DNA of 64,000 bases from Variovorax sp. dw_308 (GCF_019207085.1 NZ_JAATOM010000008.1:124001-188000); one strand, 5' to 3'; numbered from the stretch's first letter, positions 52,366-60,599 are shown. Notes: generated by a model not told the origin, from the letters alone. Translations and numbers: made by a program.

Positions 52366-53520
52366 ATGTCGGCCGTCTTCCAGCAACCTTCCCTCGCGCG
52401 CCGCATCGCGCCCATCTTCCAGGGCTTCGATGGCTACCTGGCCTTCGCCGTGCTGCTCTTGGTTTGCGCGGGCTTGGTCACGATGTATTCGTCCGGCTAT
52501 GACCACGGAACGCGCTTCATCGACCACGGCCGCAACATGCTGCTGGCGGCGTTCATCATGTTCGTGGTGGCGCAGATACCGCCGCAGCGCTTGATGGCGT
52601 TCGCGGTGCCGCTCTACACCGTGGGCGTCGCGCTGCTGATCGCGGTGGCGGTGTTCGGCATCACCAAGAAAGGCGCGAGGCGCTGGATCAACGTCGGCGT
52701 GGTCATCCAGCCCAGCGAAATCCTCAAGATCGCCATGCCGCTGATGCTGGCCTGGTGGTTCCAGCGCCGCGAAGGCCAGTTGCGGCCGCTCGACTTCATC
52801 GTGGCCACCGTGCTGCTGGGGGTGCCGGTCGGCCTCATCATGAAGCAGCCCGACCTCGGCACCGCGCTGCTGGTCCTGGCGGCGGGCATGTCGGTGATCT
52901 TCTTCGCGGGGCTGTCGTGGAAGCTGATCGTGCCGCCGGTGGTGATCGGCCTCGTCGCGGTGGCGCTGATCGTCGGCTACGAATCGACGCTGTGCGCAGA
53001 CGGCTTCGACTGGCGCGTGCTGCACGACTACCAGAAGCAGCGCATCTGCACGTTGCTCGATCCGACCAAGGACCCGCTCGGCAAGGGCTTCCACATCATC
53101 CAGGGCATGATCGCCATCGGCTCGGGCGGCATCGGCGGCAAGGGCTTCATGCAGGGCACGCAGACGCACCTTGAGTTCGTGCCCGAGCGCACCACCGACT
53201 TCATCTTCGCGGCCTATTCCGAGGAATTCGGGCTGGTCGGCAACGCGTTCCTGATCGTCTCCTTCGTCTTCCTGATCTTCCGCGGACTGGCCATCGCGAT
53301 GGACGCGCCCACGCTGTTCTCGCGCCTGCTGGCCGGCTCAGTCACGATGATCTTCTTCACCTACGCCTTCGTGAACATGGGCATGGTGAGCGGCATCCTG
53401 CCGGTGGTAGGCGTGCCCTTGCCCTTCATCAGCTATGGCGGCACGGCGATGGTCACGCTGGGACTGGCGCTGGGCATCCTGATGTCGATCTCGCGCGCGC
53501 GGCGGCTGATGCAGTCGTAG
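52366..53520 (+). CDS. rodA: Rod-shape peptidoglycan glycosyltransferase RodA (MrdB)
   Basis: SEDS-family polymerase for lateral cell-wall growth, normally working with PBP2 (MrdA). It has 384 residues with about ten membrane segments, TKKGARRWINVG, QPSEILKI, MKQPDLGTAL, the large periplasmic loop with LDPTKDPLGKGFHIIQ, EFVPERTTDFIFA, and PFISYGGTAM. It is distinct from FtsW (16948) in motif wording and N-terminus. The ATG at 52366 is preferred over a TTG three codons earlier. The usual mreBCD-mrdA genes are not next to it in this window. Confidence 0.93.
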   Translation: MSAVFQQPSLARRIAPIFQGFDGYLAFAVLLLVCAGLVTMYSSGYDHGTRFIDHGRNMLLAAFIMFVVAQIPPQRLMAFAVPLYTVGVALLIAVAVFGITKKGARRWINVGVVIQPSEILKIAMPLMLAWWFQRREGQLRPLDFIVATVLLGVPVGLIMKQPDLGTALLVLAAGMSVIFFAGLSWKLIVPPVVIGLVAVALIVGYESTLCADGFDWRVLHDYQKQRICTLLDPTKDPLGKGFHIIQGMIAIGSGGIGGKGFMQGTQTHLEFVPERTTDFIFAAYSEEFGLVGNAFLIVSFVFLIFRGLAIAMDAPTLFSRLLAGSVTMIFFTYAFVNMGMVSGILPVVGVPLPFISYGGTAMVTLGLALGILMSISRARRLMQS

Positions 53521-53601
53521 CAATGTCCCCGGCGCGATAGCCTCGGGCCCCGGCACCGGCTTCAATCGGTGCGCATTCCCCAAAATCAACGGAGACAAGA
53601 C

Positions 53602-54912
53602 ATGGCGTTCCTCATCGCCCGCGCGAGCGCGGGCATTGCACTGGCCGCGGCCACCGCATTCAGCATGGCACAGACACCTCCCGCGCCGCTCTCGTCCACC
53701 GACAGCGACCCCGTCAAGCTCGGCTGGATGCAGGGCTCGCCAGCGCCGGCCGACAAGCAGGTCAGCTTCCAGAACGCCGGCCAGTTCCCGCAGGTCCGCT
53801 GGGCCCTGCAGCACATGCGTGAACTCGTGCCCAGCCGCAACGTCTGGCGCGGCTCGGGCGCGGCCACCGAACTGCCGCGCGCCGAGCGCGACTGGTCGGG
53901 CTTCACCTTCACGGACGATCGCGGTCAGAAGGTCGGCATCGATGCCTATGCCGAGCGCAGCTACACCGACGCCATCGTCGTGCTGCACAAGGGCCGCGTG
54001 GTGCTGGAGCGCTACTGGAGCGGCATGACGCCGAACACGCCGCACGCGGTGTTCTCGGTCACCAAGTCCCTCACCGGCGTGCTGGCCTCGCAACTCATCG
54101 CCGAAGGCAAGCTCGACCCGAACGCGAAGGTGTCGAGCTACATCCCCGAACTCGCCGGCACCGCGTGGGAAGACGCGACCGTCCAGCAGACGCTCGACAT
54201 GACGGCCGGCGTCAAGTTCCGCGAGGACTATGCGGATCCGACCTCCGAGGTGAACCAGTACGCGATGTCCTCAGGCCTGGTGCCGACGCCGCCGACCTGG
54301 AACGGCCCGCGCGACACCATCACCTTCCTGAAGACCTTGAAGAAGGAGGGCGAGCACGGCGCCGGCTTCAGCTACAAGACCGTCCACTCCGAGATCATCG
54401 GCTGGCTGGTGAACCGGGTCACGGGCAAGCCGTTCTCGCAAAACCTCAGCGAGCGCGTCTGGAGCCGCATGGGGGCCGAGAACGACGCCTCCATCAACAT
54501 CGACCGCCTCGGCTTCGAGTCGATGGGCTCCGGCTTCAACGCCACCGCGCGCGACCTGGCCCGCTTCGGCGAGATGCTGCGCAACGACGGGCAGGTCGGC
54601 GGCGTGTTCAGCCGGCAGCAGTTGGTCTCCAAGGCGGCGGTCGACATGATCCGCGCCGGTGGCGACCGCGAGAAGTTCAAGGCCGGCAACCAGGCTGCGC
54701 GCCCCGGCTACTCGTACCGCAACCAGTGGTGGATCCTGCACAACGCCGACGGCGCATTCGAGGCCTCGGGCATCTACGGCCAGTACATCCACGTCAACCC
54801 GAAGGCCGAAGTGGTGATCGTCAGGCTCGGCTCCACGCCCGGCGCGGCAAACGGCCCGCTGCACGGCTTGCATATGCGCGCCTTCCAGGCCATCGCCGAC
54901 ACGGTGCGCTGA
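53602..54912 (+). CDS. Serine hydrolase of the beta-lactamase family (class C/EstB-like)
   Basis: 436 residues from ATG 53602, preceded by GGAGA at 53591-53595. A signal peptide (about 1-28, FSMAQ) is followed by the beta-lactamase-type active-site motif Ser152-Val-Thr-Lys155, a candidate second motif around YKTVHSE, and a C-terminal segment GIYGQYIHVNPK. This matches the large 6-aminohexanoate-dimer hydrolase/esterase/PBP4-like group rather than a clinical beta-lactamase. It is exported, and its substrate is unknown. A large inverted repeat follows. Confidence 0.87.
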   Translation: MAFLIARASAGIALAAATAFSMAQTPPAPLSSTDSDPVKLGWMQGSPAPADKQVSFQNAGQFPQVRWALQHMRELVPSRNVWRGSGAATELPRAERDWSGFTFTDDRGQKVGIDAYAERSYTDAIVVLHKGRVVLERYWSGMTPNTPHAVFSVTKSLTGVLASQLIAEGKLDPNAKVSSYIPELAGTAWEDATVQQTLDMTAGVKFREDYADPTSEVNQYAMSSGLVPTPPTWNGPRDTITFLKTLKKEGEHGAGFSYKTVHSEIIGWLVNRVTGKPFSQNLSERVWSRMGAENDASINIDRLGFESMGSGFNATARDLARFGEMLRNDGQVGGVFSRQQLVSKAAVDMIRAGGDREKFKAGNQAARPGYSYRNQWWILHNADGAFEASGIYGQYIHVNPKAEVVIVRLGSTPGAANGPLHGLHMRAFQAIADTVR

Positions 54913-54920
54913 AGCAATCG

Positions 54921-55041
54921 GACAGCCGAACGCAGAAGAAAGACAAAAGTACGCAGAAGTCGCAGAAGGGCAATCCAAGATTATTTTGGTATTCCTTTTG
55001 CGACTTCTGCGAAACCTTTGCGACTTCTGCGTTCGGCTGCC
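54921..55041. repeat. Intergenic inverted repeat, copy 2
   Basis: The right arm (about 54996-55041, reading TTTTGCGACTTCTGCGAAAC and ending GTTCGGCTGCC) is almost the same as the right arm of copy 1 at 844-879. The left arm (from 54921, GACAGCCGAACGCAGAAG) is its imperfect complement. It lies between a serine-hydrolase gene and tldD. Tail sequence CCGCATCC is shared with the other copies. Confidence 0.8.
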
Positions 55042-55098
55042 CGCATCCGGCTGCCCCGTGCGCTAATCCCCCGGCACACAGCGATCATCGGCGCGAGC

Positions 55099-55104
55099 AA
55101 TAAT
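55099..55104 (+). promoter_or_regulatory. Candidate -10 element just before tldD
   Basis: AATAAT (55099-55104) matches five of six -10 bases and ends 6 nt before the tldD ATG (55111). No Shine-Dalgarno intervenes, which fits a leaderless transcript. Confidence 0.4.
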
Positions 55105-55110
55105 GCCCCG

Positions 55111-56571
55111 ATGATCTCCCGCGAACCCACCATCGAGCGCCTCGCCACGGCGCAAAGCCTCCTGCTCACGCCTTTCGGACTCGACGAGTCCCACCTGTCG
55201 CGTGCGCTGGCCGAGATCACCGCGCACAAGGTGGACGACGCCGACCTCTACTTCCAGTACACGCGCAGCGAAGGCTGGAGCCTGGAAGAGGGCATCGTGA
55301 AGACCGGCAGCTTCAGCATCGACCAGGGCGTCGGCGTGCGCGCGGTCAGCGGCGAGAAGACGGCCTTCGCCTATTCGGACGACATTTCCGAAGCCTCGCT
55401 GCTGGACGCCGCGCGCACGGTCCGCTCGATCTCCTCCGCCGGCCGCTCGGCCCGTGTGAAGGCGCCGGTGCGCAAGATCGCCTCCAGCCGCTCGCTCTAC
55501 AACGGCATCGACCCGATCTCCACGCTGGACAGCACCGCCAAGGTCGAACTGCTCGGCCGGGTCGAGAAGCTGGCCCGCGCGCGGGACCCGCGCGTGTCGC
55601 AAGTGATGGCCGGGCTCGCCAGCGAATACGACGTGGTGCTGGTAGCCCGCGCCGATGGCACGCTCGCCGCGGACGTGCGCCCGCTGGTGCGACTGTCCGT
55701 CACCGTCATCGCCGAGCAGAACGGCCGCCGCGAAATGGGTTCGGGCGGTGGCGGCGGCCGCTTCGGCCTGGCTTACTTCGACGAAGCCCATATTGCCGAG
55801 TACGTCGAGCAGGCGGTCAGCGCCGCGCTCGTGAATCTCGAATCGCGCCCCGCACCCGCCGGCGAGATGACCGTGGTCCTCGGCCCTGGCTGGCCAGGCA
55901 TCCTGTTGCACGAAGCCATCGGCCACGGCCTGGAAGGCGACTTCAACCGCAAGGGTTCGAGCGCGTTTTCGGGCCGCATCGGCCAGCGCGTCGCGGCCAA
56001 GGGCGTCACTGTGCTGGACGACGGCACCATCGCCGACCGCCGCGGTTCGCTCAACGTGGACGACGAGGGCAACGCCAGCCAGCGCAACGTCCTGATCGAG
56101 GACGGCATCCTCAAAGGTTACATCCAGGACTCGCTCAACGCGCGCCTCATGAAGGTCAAGCCCACCGGCAACGGCCGCCGCGAAAGCTATGCCCACGTAC
56201 CGATGCCGCGCATGACCAACACCTACATGCTCGGCGGCAAGAAGGACCCGAAGGAAATCGTGGCCAGCATCAAGAAGGGCCTCTACGCCACGAACTTCGG
56301 CGGTGGCCAGGTCGACATCACCAGCGGCAAGTTCGTGTTCTCCGCGAGCGAGGCCTACTGGGTTGAAAACGGCAAGATCCAGTACCCGGTGAAGGGCGCG
56401 ACCATCGTCGGCAACGGCCCCGATGCGCTCACGCGCGTGACCATGATCGGCAACGACATGGCGCTCGATTCGGGCGTGGGTACCTGCGGCAAGGAAGGGC
56501 AGAGCGTGCCGGTCGGGGTGGGGCAGCCCACGCTGCGCATCGACGGCCTGACCGTCGGCGGCACCGCCTGA
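55111..56571 (+). CDS. tldD: Metalloprotease TldD
   Basis: TldD pairs with TldE (PmbA) to form a zinc protease that trims unfolded peptides and matures some modified peptides such as microcin B17. It has 486 residues; the metal-binding motif HEAIGHGLE appears near 269, with GSGGGGGRFG before it. The C-terminal part shows TNTYMLGG and GGGQVDITSGKFVFS. The start at 55111 follows homology (MISREPTIERLATAQ); the open frame extends upstream through the repeat. No tldE is in the window, as is common. Confidence 0.94.
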   Translation: MISREPTIERLATAQSLLLTPFGLDESHLSRALAEITAHKVDDADLYFQYTRSEGWSLEEGIVKTGSFSIDQGVGVRAVSGEKTAFAYSDDISEASLLDAARTVRSISSAGRSARVKAPVRKIASSRSLYNGIDPISTLDSTAKVELLGRVEKLARARDPRVSQVMAGLASEYDVVLVARADGTLAADVRPLVRLSVTVIAEQNGRREMGSGGGGGRFGLAYFDEAHIAEYVEQAVSAALVNLESRPAPAGEMTVVLGPGWPGILLHEAIGHGLEGDFNRKGSSAFSGRIGQRVAAKGVTVLDDGTIADRRGSLNVDDEGNASQRNVLIEDGILKGYIQDSLNARLMKVKPTGNGRRESYAHVPMPRMTNTYMLGGKKDPKEIVASIKKGLYATNFGGGQVDITSGKFVFSASEAYWVENGKIQYPVKGATIVGNGPDALTRVTMIGNDMALDSGVGTCGKEGQSVPVGVGQPTLRIDGLTVGGTA

Positions 56572-56610
56572 GCAGGCGATCCCGGCGGTCCGGCTGAGCC
56601 AGATCCGCGG

Positions 56611-56639
56611 TTTCCCGCCAGCAACTCTTGTGCTACATT
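56611..56639 (+). promoter_or_regulatory. Putative promoter of the aroG leader
   Basis: An extended -10, TGC-TACATT (56631-56639), has a weak -35 TTTCCC (56611-56616) 17 nt upstream. Transcription would start near 56646, only about two bases before the leader-peptide ATG, giving a leaderless leader peptide. No Shine-Dalgarno lies before the ATG, in agreement. Confidence 0.45.
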
Positions 56640-56647
56640 CGCCACCC

Positions 56648-56722
56648 ATGTCTTCGCGCGCAGCTTACTTTTTTTCGTACTTTTGGTTCCGGATGTCCGG
56701 CGGCCTAGAGGCGAGCGCGTAG
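56648..56722 (+). CDS. Aromatic-rich leader peptide of aroG (attenuator)
   Basis: A 24-codon frame reads MSSRAAYFFSYFWFRM, followed by SGGLEASA and TAG. Seven of eight consecutive residues (7-14: Tyr-Phe-Phe-Ser-Tyr-Phe-Trp-Phe) are aromatic, far above chance in high-G+C DNA, where the T-rich codons (TTT TTT TCG TAC TTT TGG TTC) stand out. It lies 89 nt before aroG and is followed by a terminator hairpin. CCGGCGG inside the leader (56697-56703) can pair with the terminator's first arm. This is the layout of ribosome-mediated attenuation sensing charged tRNA-Tyr/Phe/Trp. No such leader is known to me for aroG in this family. Confidence 0.8.
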   Translation: MSSRAAYFFSYFWFRMSGGLEASA

Positions 56723-56742
56723 AACACAGACGCACACCCCCC

Positions 56743-56778
56743 AAAGACCGCCGGCGCTCACGCCCCGGCGGTTTTTTT
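56743..56778 (+). terminator. Attenuator terminator in the aroG leader
   Basis: ACCGCCGG (56747-56754) pairs with CCGGCGGT (56765-56772) around a 10-nt loop. The stem extends by A-T pairs from AAAG (56743-56746) into the U-tract T7 (56772-56778). This is a canonical intrinsic terminator placed between the leader peptide and aroG. The arm 56748-56754 can instead pair perfectly with CCGGCGG at 56697-56703 (antiterminator). Confidence 0.85.
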
Positions 56779-56811
56779 ATGCCTTCTCGAAATCCAACCT
56801 GGAGCAACACG

Positions 56812-57933
56812 ATGACCCCACCCAACACCCAGCAGCCCGGCGACAGCTGGTATGCGAGCGTCGAAAAGACCAGCCAGACCGACGACGAACGCATCAAGGA
56901 CATCAACGTGTTGCCCCCTCCCGAACATCTGATCCGCTTCTTCCCGATCCGCGGGACGCCGGTCGAGACGCTGATCACCGGCACGCGCCGCGCGATCCAC
57001 AACATCATGGCGGGCAAGGACGACCGGCTGCTGGTGGTCATGGGCCCGTGCTCCATCCACGACCCTGCGGCCGCAATCGACTACGCTCGCCGGCTCAAGG
57101 TCGAGCGCGAGAAATACGCCGATTCGCTGGAGATCGTGATGCGCGTCTACTTCGAGAAACCGCGGACCACGGTCGGCTGGAAGGGCCTCATCAACGACCC
57201 GTACCTCGACGAGAGCTACCGCATCGACGAAGGCCTGCGCATGGCGCGCCAGTTGCTCATCGATATCAACCGCCTCGGCCTGCCGGCCGGCAGCGAATTC
57301 CTCGACGTGATCTCGCCGCAGTACATCGGCGACCTGATCTCTTGGGGGGCGATCGGCGCGCGCACCACCGAAAGCCAGGTGCATCGCGAACTGGCCTCGG
57401 GCCTGTCGGCGCCAATCGGCTTCAAGAACGGCACGGACGGCAACATCCGTATCGCCACCGACGCGATCCAGGCGGCGGCGCGCGGGCACCACTTCCTCTC
57501 GGTGCACAAGAACGGCCAGGTCGCGATCGTCCAGACCAACGGCAACCGGGATTGCCACGTCATCCTGCGCGGGGGCAAGGCGCCCAACTATGACGCGGCC
57601 AGCGTGGCCGAAGCCTGCAAGGACCTCGAAGCGGCCAAGTTGCCGCCCACGTTGATGGTGGACTGCAGCCATGCCAACAGCTCCAAGCAGCACCAGAAGC
57701 AGATCGACGTGGCGCGAGACATCGCAGCGCAGATCGGCGGGGGGAGCAAGCGCGTGTTCGGCGTGATGATCGAGAGCCATCTGATTGCCGGCGCACAGAA
57801 GTTCACGCCCGGCAAGGACAAGATCGCCGGCCTCGAATACGGCAAGAGCATCACCGATGCGTGCATCGGCTGGGACGATTCAGCCGCAGTGCTTGAAACG
57901 CTGTCCCAGGCGGTCAAGCAGCGCCGCGGCTGA
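56812..57933 (+). CDS. aroG: 3-deoxy-7-phosphoheptulonate (DAHP) synthase, class I
   Basis: Condenses phosphoenolpyruvate and erythrose 4-phosphate, the first committed step to chorismate and the aromatic amino acids. It has 373 residues and matches the E. coli AroF/G/H family: VVMGPCSIHD near 80 (metal-binding Cys), RVYFEKPRTTVGWKGLINDP, GARTTESQVHRELASGL, IGFKNGTDGN, and VDCSHANSSK. The ATG at 56812 has GGAG (56801-56804) upstream; an in-frame ATG at 56779 lies in the terminator's tail. Whether it is inhibited by Tyr, Phe or Trp cannot be told here. Expression is probably attenuated by the upstream leader. Confidence 0.95.
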   Translation: MTPPNTQQPGDSWYASVEKTSQTDDERIKDINVLPPPEHLIRFFPIRGTPVETLITGTRRAIHNIMAGKDDRLLVVMGPCSIHDPAAAIDYARRLKVEREKYADSLEIVMRVYFEKPRTTVGWKGLINDPYLDESYRIDEGLRMARQLLIDINRLGLPAGSEFLDVISPQYIGDLISWGAIGARTTESQVHRELASGLSAPIGFKNGTDGNIRIATDAIQAAARGHHFLSVHKNGQVAIVQTNGNRDCHVILRGGKAPNYDAASVAEACKDLEAAKLPPTLMVDCSHANSSKQHQKQIDVARDIAAQIGGGSKRVFGVMIESHLIAGAQKFTPGKDKIAGLEYGKSITDACIGWDDSAAVLETLSQAVKQRRG

Positions 57934-57975
57934 GGGCCCTTGTGGCGCAGCGCCTTGGGCACATTCCGGGGTGCA

Positions 57976-58476
57976 TCAGATCAGGCTGGCCAGTTCCGGC
58001 CAATGATGGCGCAGGACTGCGGCTTCGTCGCCGTCCGGCGCCATGAGCGAGAAGTCCGCGAAGTCGAAGCCCGGCGCAACCATGCAGGCGGCCAGGCTGT
58101 AGTCGCCGCTGCTGTGCGCGACGAGCGGCCGCGCGGCCTGCCACTGGCCGGCAGGCACCATTTGCTGCGGCCGCGTGCCATGCGCGTCGACCGGCCCAAG
58201 GCGCGCATGGGCAGGCGCGGTGCGCAAGGCAGCGTCGCAGGTCCAGAGCGCGATCGGCACGCCTTCGAGGTGGACCCACACCTCATCGGACAGCACCCGG
58301 TGCCACCGCGACTGCTGCCCCGCTTCGAGCAGGAAATAGATGCTGGTCAGCGCGTCGCGCCGCGGCCGGCCTTGCTGCGGGTCCACCTGCCCCGTCGAGC
58401 GGAACACTTCGCGATACCAGCCACCTTCCGGATGCCGCTGCAGCCGAAGCACTTCGATCAATTCTTGCGCACGCAT
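57976..58476 (-). CDS. Cupin superfamily protein (DUF985 type)
   Basis: 166 residues from ATG 58476. The N-terminal LQRHPEGGWYREVF motif and the paired strands with SRWHRVLSDEVWVHLEG are typical of DUF985 cupins, including the His/Glu positions of a metal-binding cupin core. VAPGFDFADFSLM is near the C-terminus. The biochemical role is unknown. It starts 5 nt after mpl on the same strand, so the two are co-transcribed. It converges with aroG. Confidence 0.85.
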   Translation of the reverse strand: MRAQELIEVLRLQRHPEGGWYREVFRSTGQVDPQQGRPRRDALTSIYFLLEAGQQSRWHRVLSDEVWVHLEGVPIALWTCDAALRTAPAHARLGPVDAHGTRPQQMVPAGQWQAARPLVAHSSGDYSLAACMVAPGFDFADFSLMAPDGDEAAVLRHHWPELASLI

Positions 58477-58481
58477 GGCGT

Positions 58482-59927
58482 TCAGCTCCCCCCGTCCAGG
58501 GCCGACAGGAGCTTTTCGTGGATGCCGCCGAAGCCGCCGTTGCTCATGCAGACGATGTGGTCGCCCGGCCGTGCTGCGTACACCACTTGCGCGACCAGCG
58601 GCGCAATCTCGCCGGCCACCTGCGCGCGTGCGCCCATCGGCGACAGCGCCGCGGCAGCATCCCAGCCGAGTCCGGCCGTGTGGCAGAACGCGAGGTCGGC
58701 CTGTTCCAGGCTCCACGGCAATTGCGCGGCCATGGCGCCGAGCTTCATCGTGTTGCTGCGTGGCTCGAACACGGCCAGGATGCGGTCGGGCCGGTTTCCG
58801 CGGGCATCGAGCTGGCGGCGCAGGCCGTCGAGCGTGGTGTGGATGGCTGTTGGATGGTGCGCGAAGTCGTCATACACCGAGATCGCGCCGCCATTGCGCT
58901 CCACGGTGCCACGTAATTCCATGCGCCGGCGCACGTTGCGGAAGGATGCGAGCGCGGCGGCTGCTTCCGCCGGCGGCACGCCCAGATGGTCCGCCGCCGC
59001 GATGGCGGCCAGCGCGTTCATCTGGTTGTGCAGGCCCGAGAGCGCCCATTCCACGCGTCCGACCACCTCGCCCTGGCGCAGCACGTCGAAGGCATCGTGA
59101 GATCCGCTCGCCTGCCACTCGCCGCCTGCACCAAAACGCGCCAGTTCGCTCCAGCAGCCCTGGGCCAGCACGCGGCGCAGGCTGTCTTCCGTTGCGTTGG
59201 CGACCACGCGGCCGCTGGCGGGCACCGTGCGCAGCAGATGGTGAAACTGCCGTTCGATGGCGGCCAGGTCATCGAAGATGTCGGCGTGGTCGAACTCGAG
59301 GTTGTTCAGCACCGCGGTCCGCGGCCGGTAGTGCACGAACTTGCTGCGCTTGTCGAAGAAGGCGGTGTCGTATTCGTCGGCCTCTATGACGAACGGAGCC
59401 CCCATGCGCGCCAACTCGTGCGACTGGTCGCCGACCGAGCCCGGTCCGCCCGCGCCCAGCCGCGCCGACACCTCGAAATTCAACGGGACCCCACCCACGA
59501 GGAAGCCCGGCGCGCGGCCAGTGGCTTCGAGAACCCAGGCGAGCATCGATGTTGTCGTTGTCTTGCCGTGCGTGCCGGCCACCGCCAGCACGTGCCGGCC
59601 CTGCAGCACCTCTTCGGCCAGCCATTGCGGGCCGCTGGTGTAGCGCAGGCCGGCGTCGAGGATCGCTTCCATGAGCGGGAACTTGGCGCTGCCGTCGTCC
59701 AGCCGTGCGCGCGACACCACGTTTCCAACCACGAAGACATCGGGCTTGAGCGCCAGCTGCTCCGCGCCGAAGCCTTCGATCAAGTCGATGCCAAGTGCGC
59801 GCAACTGGTCGCTCATCGGCGGATAGACGCCGGCATCGCAACCCGTGACCTTGTGGCCGGCCTCTCGCGCCAGCGCCGCGACGCCGCCCATGAACGTGCC
59901 GCAGATGCCCAGAATATGAATATGCAT
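58482..59927 (-). CDS. mpl: UDP-MurNAc:L-Ala-gamma-D-Glu-mDAP ligase Mpl
   Basis: Murein-recycling enzyme that ligates recovered tripeptide directly to UDP-MurNAc. It has 481 residues: MHIHILGICGTFMGGVA at the N-terminus, the ATP-binding GTHGKTTTT near 117, EADEYDTAFFDKRSKFVHY, and DDFAHHPTAI. These features distinguish Mpl from MurC (19301). On the minus strand TAAAAT (59934-59939) ends 6 nt before the ATG, suggesting leaderless transcription. It is divergent from the 59997 gene. Confidence 0.95.
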   Translation of the reverse strand: MHIHILGICGTFMGGVAALAREAGHKVTGCDAGVYPPMSDQLRALGIDLIEGFGAEQLALKPDVFVVGNVVSRARLDDGSAKFPLMEAILDAGLRYTSGPQWLAEEVLQGRHVLAVAGTHGKTTTTSMLAWVLEATGRAPGFLVGGVPLNFEVSARLGAGGPGSVGDQSHELARMGAPFVIEADEYDTAFFDKRSKFVHYRPRTAVLNNLEFDHADIFDDLAAIERQFHHLLRTVPASGRVVANATEDSLRRVLAQGCWSELARFGAGGEWQASGSHDAFDVLRQGEVVGRVEWALSGLHNQMNALAAIAAADHLGVPPAEAAAALASFRNVRRRMELRGTVERNGGAISVYDDFAHHPTAIHTTLDGLRRQLDARGNRPDRILAVFEPRSNTMKLGAMAAQLPWSLEQADLAFCHTAGLGWDAAAALSPMGARAQVAGEIAPLVAQVVYAARPGDHIVCMSNGGFGGIHEKLLSALDGGS

Positions 59928-59933
59928 CGGTCG

Positions 59934-59990
59934 ATTTTAGGGATGCGCCCGACCGCGACGCCTGTGTGCAAGCCGCCTTGCGGGCAGAAT
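59934..59990. promoter_or_regulatory. Divergent promoter region, mpl (-) and the 59997 gene (+)
   Basis: Within a 69-nt gap, minus-strand TAAAAT (59934-59939) lies 6 nt before the mpl ATG, and plus-strand CAGAAT (59985-59990) lies 6 nt before ATG 59997. Neither start has a Shine-Dalgarno. The first matches the -10 consensus well; the second is weaker. Confidence 0.4.
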
Positions 59991-59996
59991 GCCGGC

Positions 59997-60599
59997 ATGG
60001 ATATGTCCAAGCGTGAAATCGCCGCTGCCGCCGCGCGCCTGGTGGTCGAGGAAGGGCTCGAGTACGGGCCGGCGAAGCGTCGCGCGCTGCGCGATCTCGG
60101 GCTGCCCCAGCGCACCGCCTTGCCCAACAACGACGAGGTCGAAACCGAGGTTCGCGACTACCTCGCGCTCTATTGCGCCGACACCCAGCCCGCCGAATTG
60201 CGCGTGTTGCGTGAACTGGCCCTTCAATGGATGGAGCGGATGGCGCCGTTCAGGCCGCATGTCGGCGGTGCGGTGTGGCACGGCACGGCGACCCGCTTGT
60301 CCGACATCTACATCCAGCTTTTTTGCGACGACTCGAAGTCGGCCGAGATTTCGTTGATCGACCACCATGTCGACTACGAACCCCGCATGGTCACGGGCTT
60401 CCATGGCGAGCAGGTCGAGGCGTTGAGCGTGCACGCCCCCTGCCGCCCGCTCGGTGAGGAAATCGGCGTCCACCTGCTTGTCTACGACCTGGACGATTTG
60501 CGCGGCGCGCTCAAGCCCGACGCGCAGGGACGCGCGCCGCGGGGCGATCTGAGCGCATTGCGACGGGTGATTGAACTGGAAAGAGCAGGCAGGGAATGA
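59997..60599 (+). CDS. Conserved hypothetical protein
   Basis: 200 residues from ATG 59997 (an ATG at 60003 is also possible). There is no signal peptide. The N-terminus (REIAAAAARLVVEEGLEYGPAKRRALRDLGL) is helical and basic. A later part with VWHGTATRLSDIYIQLFCDDSKSAEISLIDHHVDY is beta-rich and acidic and faintly recalls nucleotidyltransferase-like domains, but I cannot assign it. The protein family appears conserved in Burkholderiales next to mpl, as I recall. It overlaps the following thioredoxin-like gene by four bases. Confidence 0.75.
   Translation: MDMSKREIAAAAARLVVEEGLEYGPAKRRALRDLGLPQRTALPNNDEVETEVRDYLALYCADTQPAELRVLRELALQWMERMAPFRPHVGGAVWHGTATRLSDIYIQLFCDDSKSAEISLIDHHVDYEPRMVTGFHGEQVEALSVHAPCRPLGEEIGVHLLVYDLDDLRGALKPDAQGRAPRGDLSALRRVIELERAGRE

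Noticed and set aside
53602..54912. Antibiotic-resistance beta-lactamase
   Set aside because: The S-x-x-K protein has the size and wording of the EstB/6-aminohexanoate hydrolase group; no evidence of a resistance enzyme.
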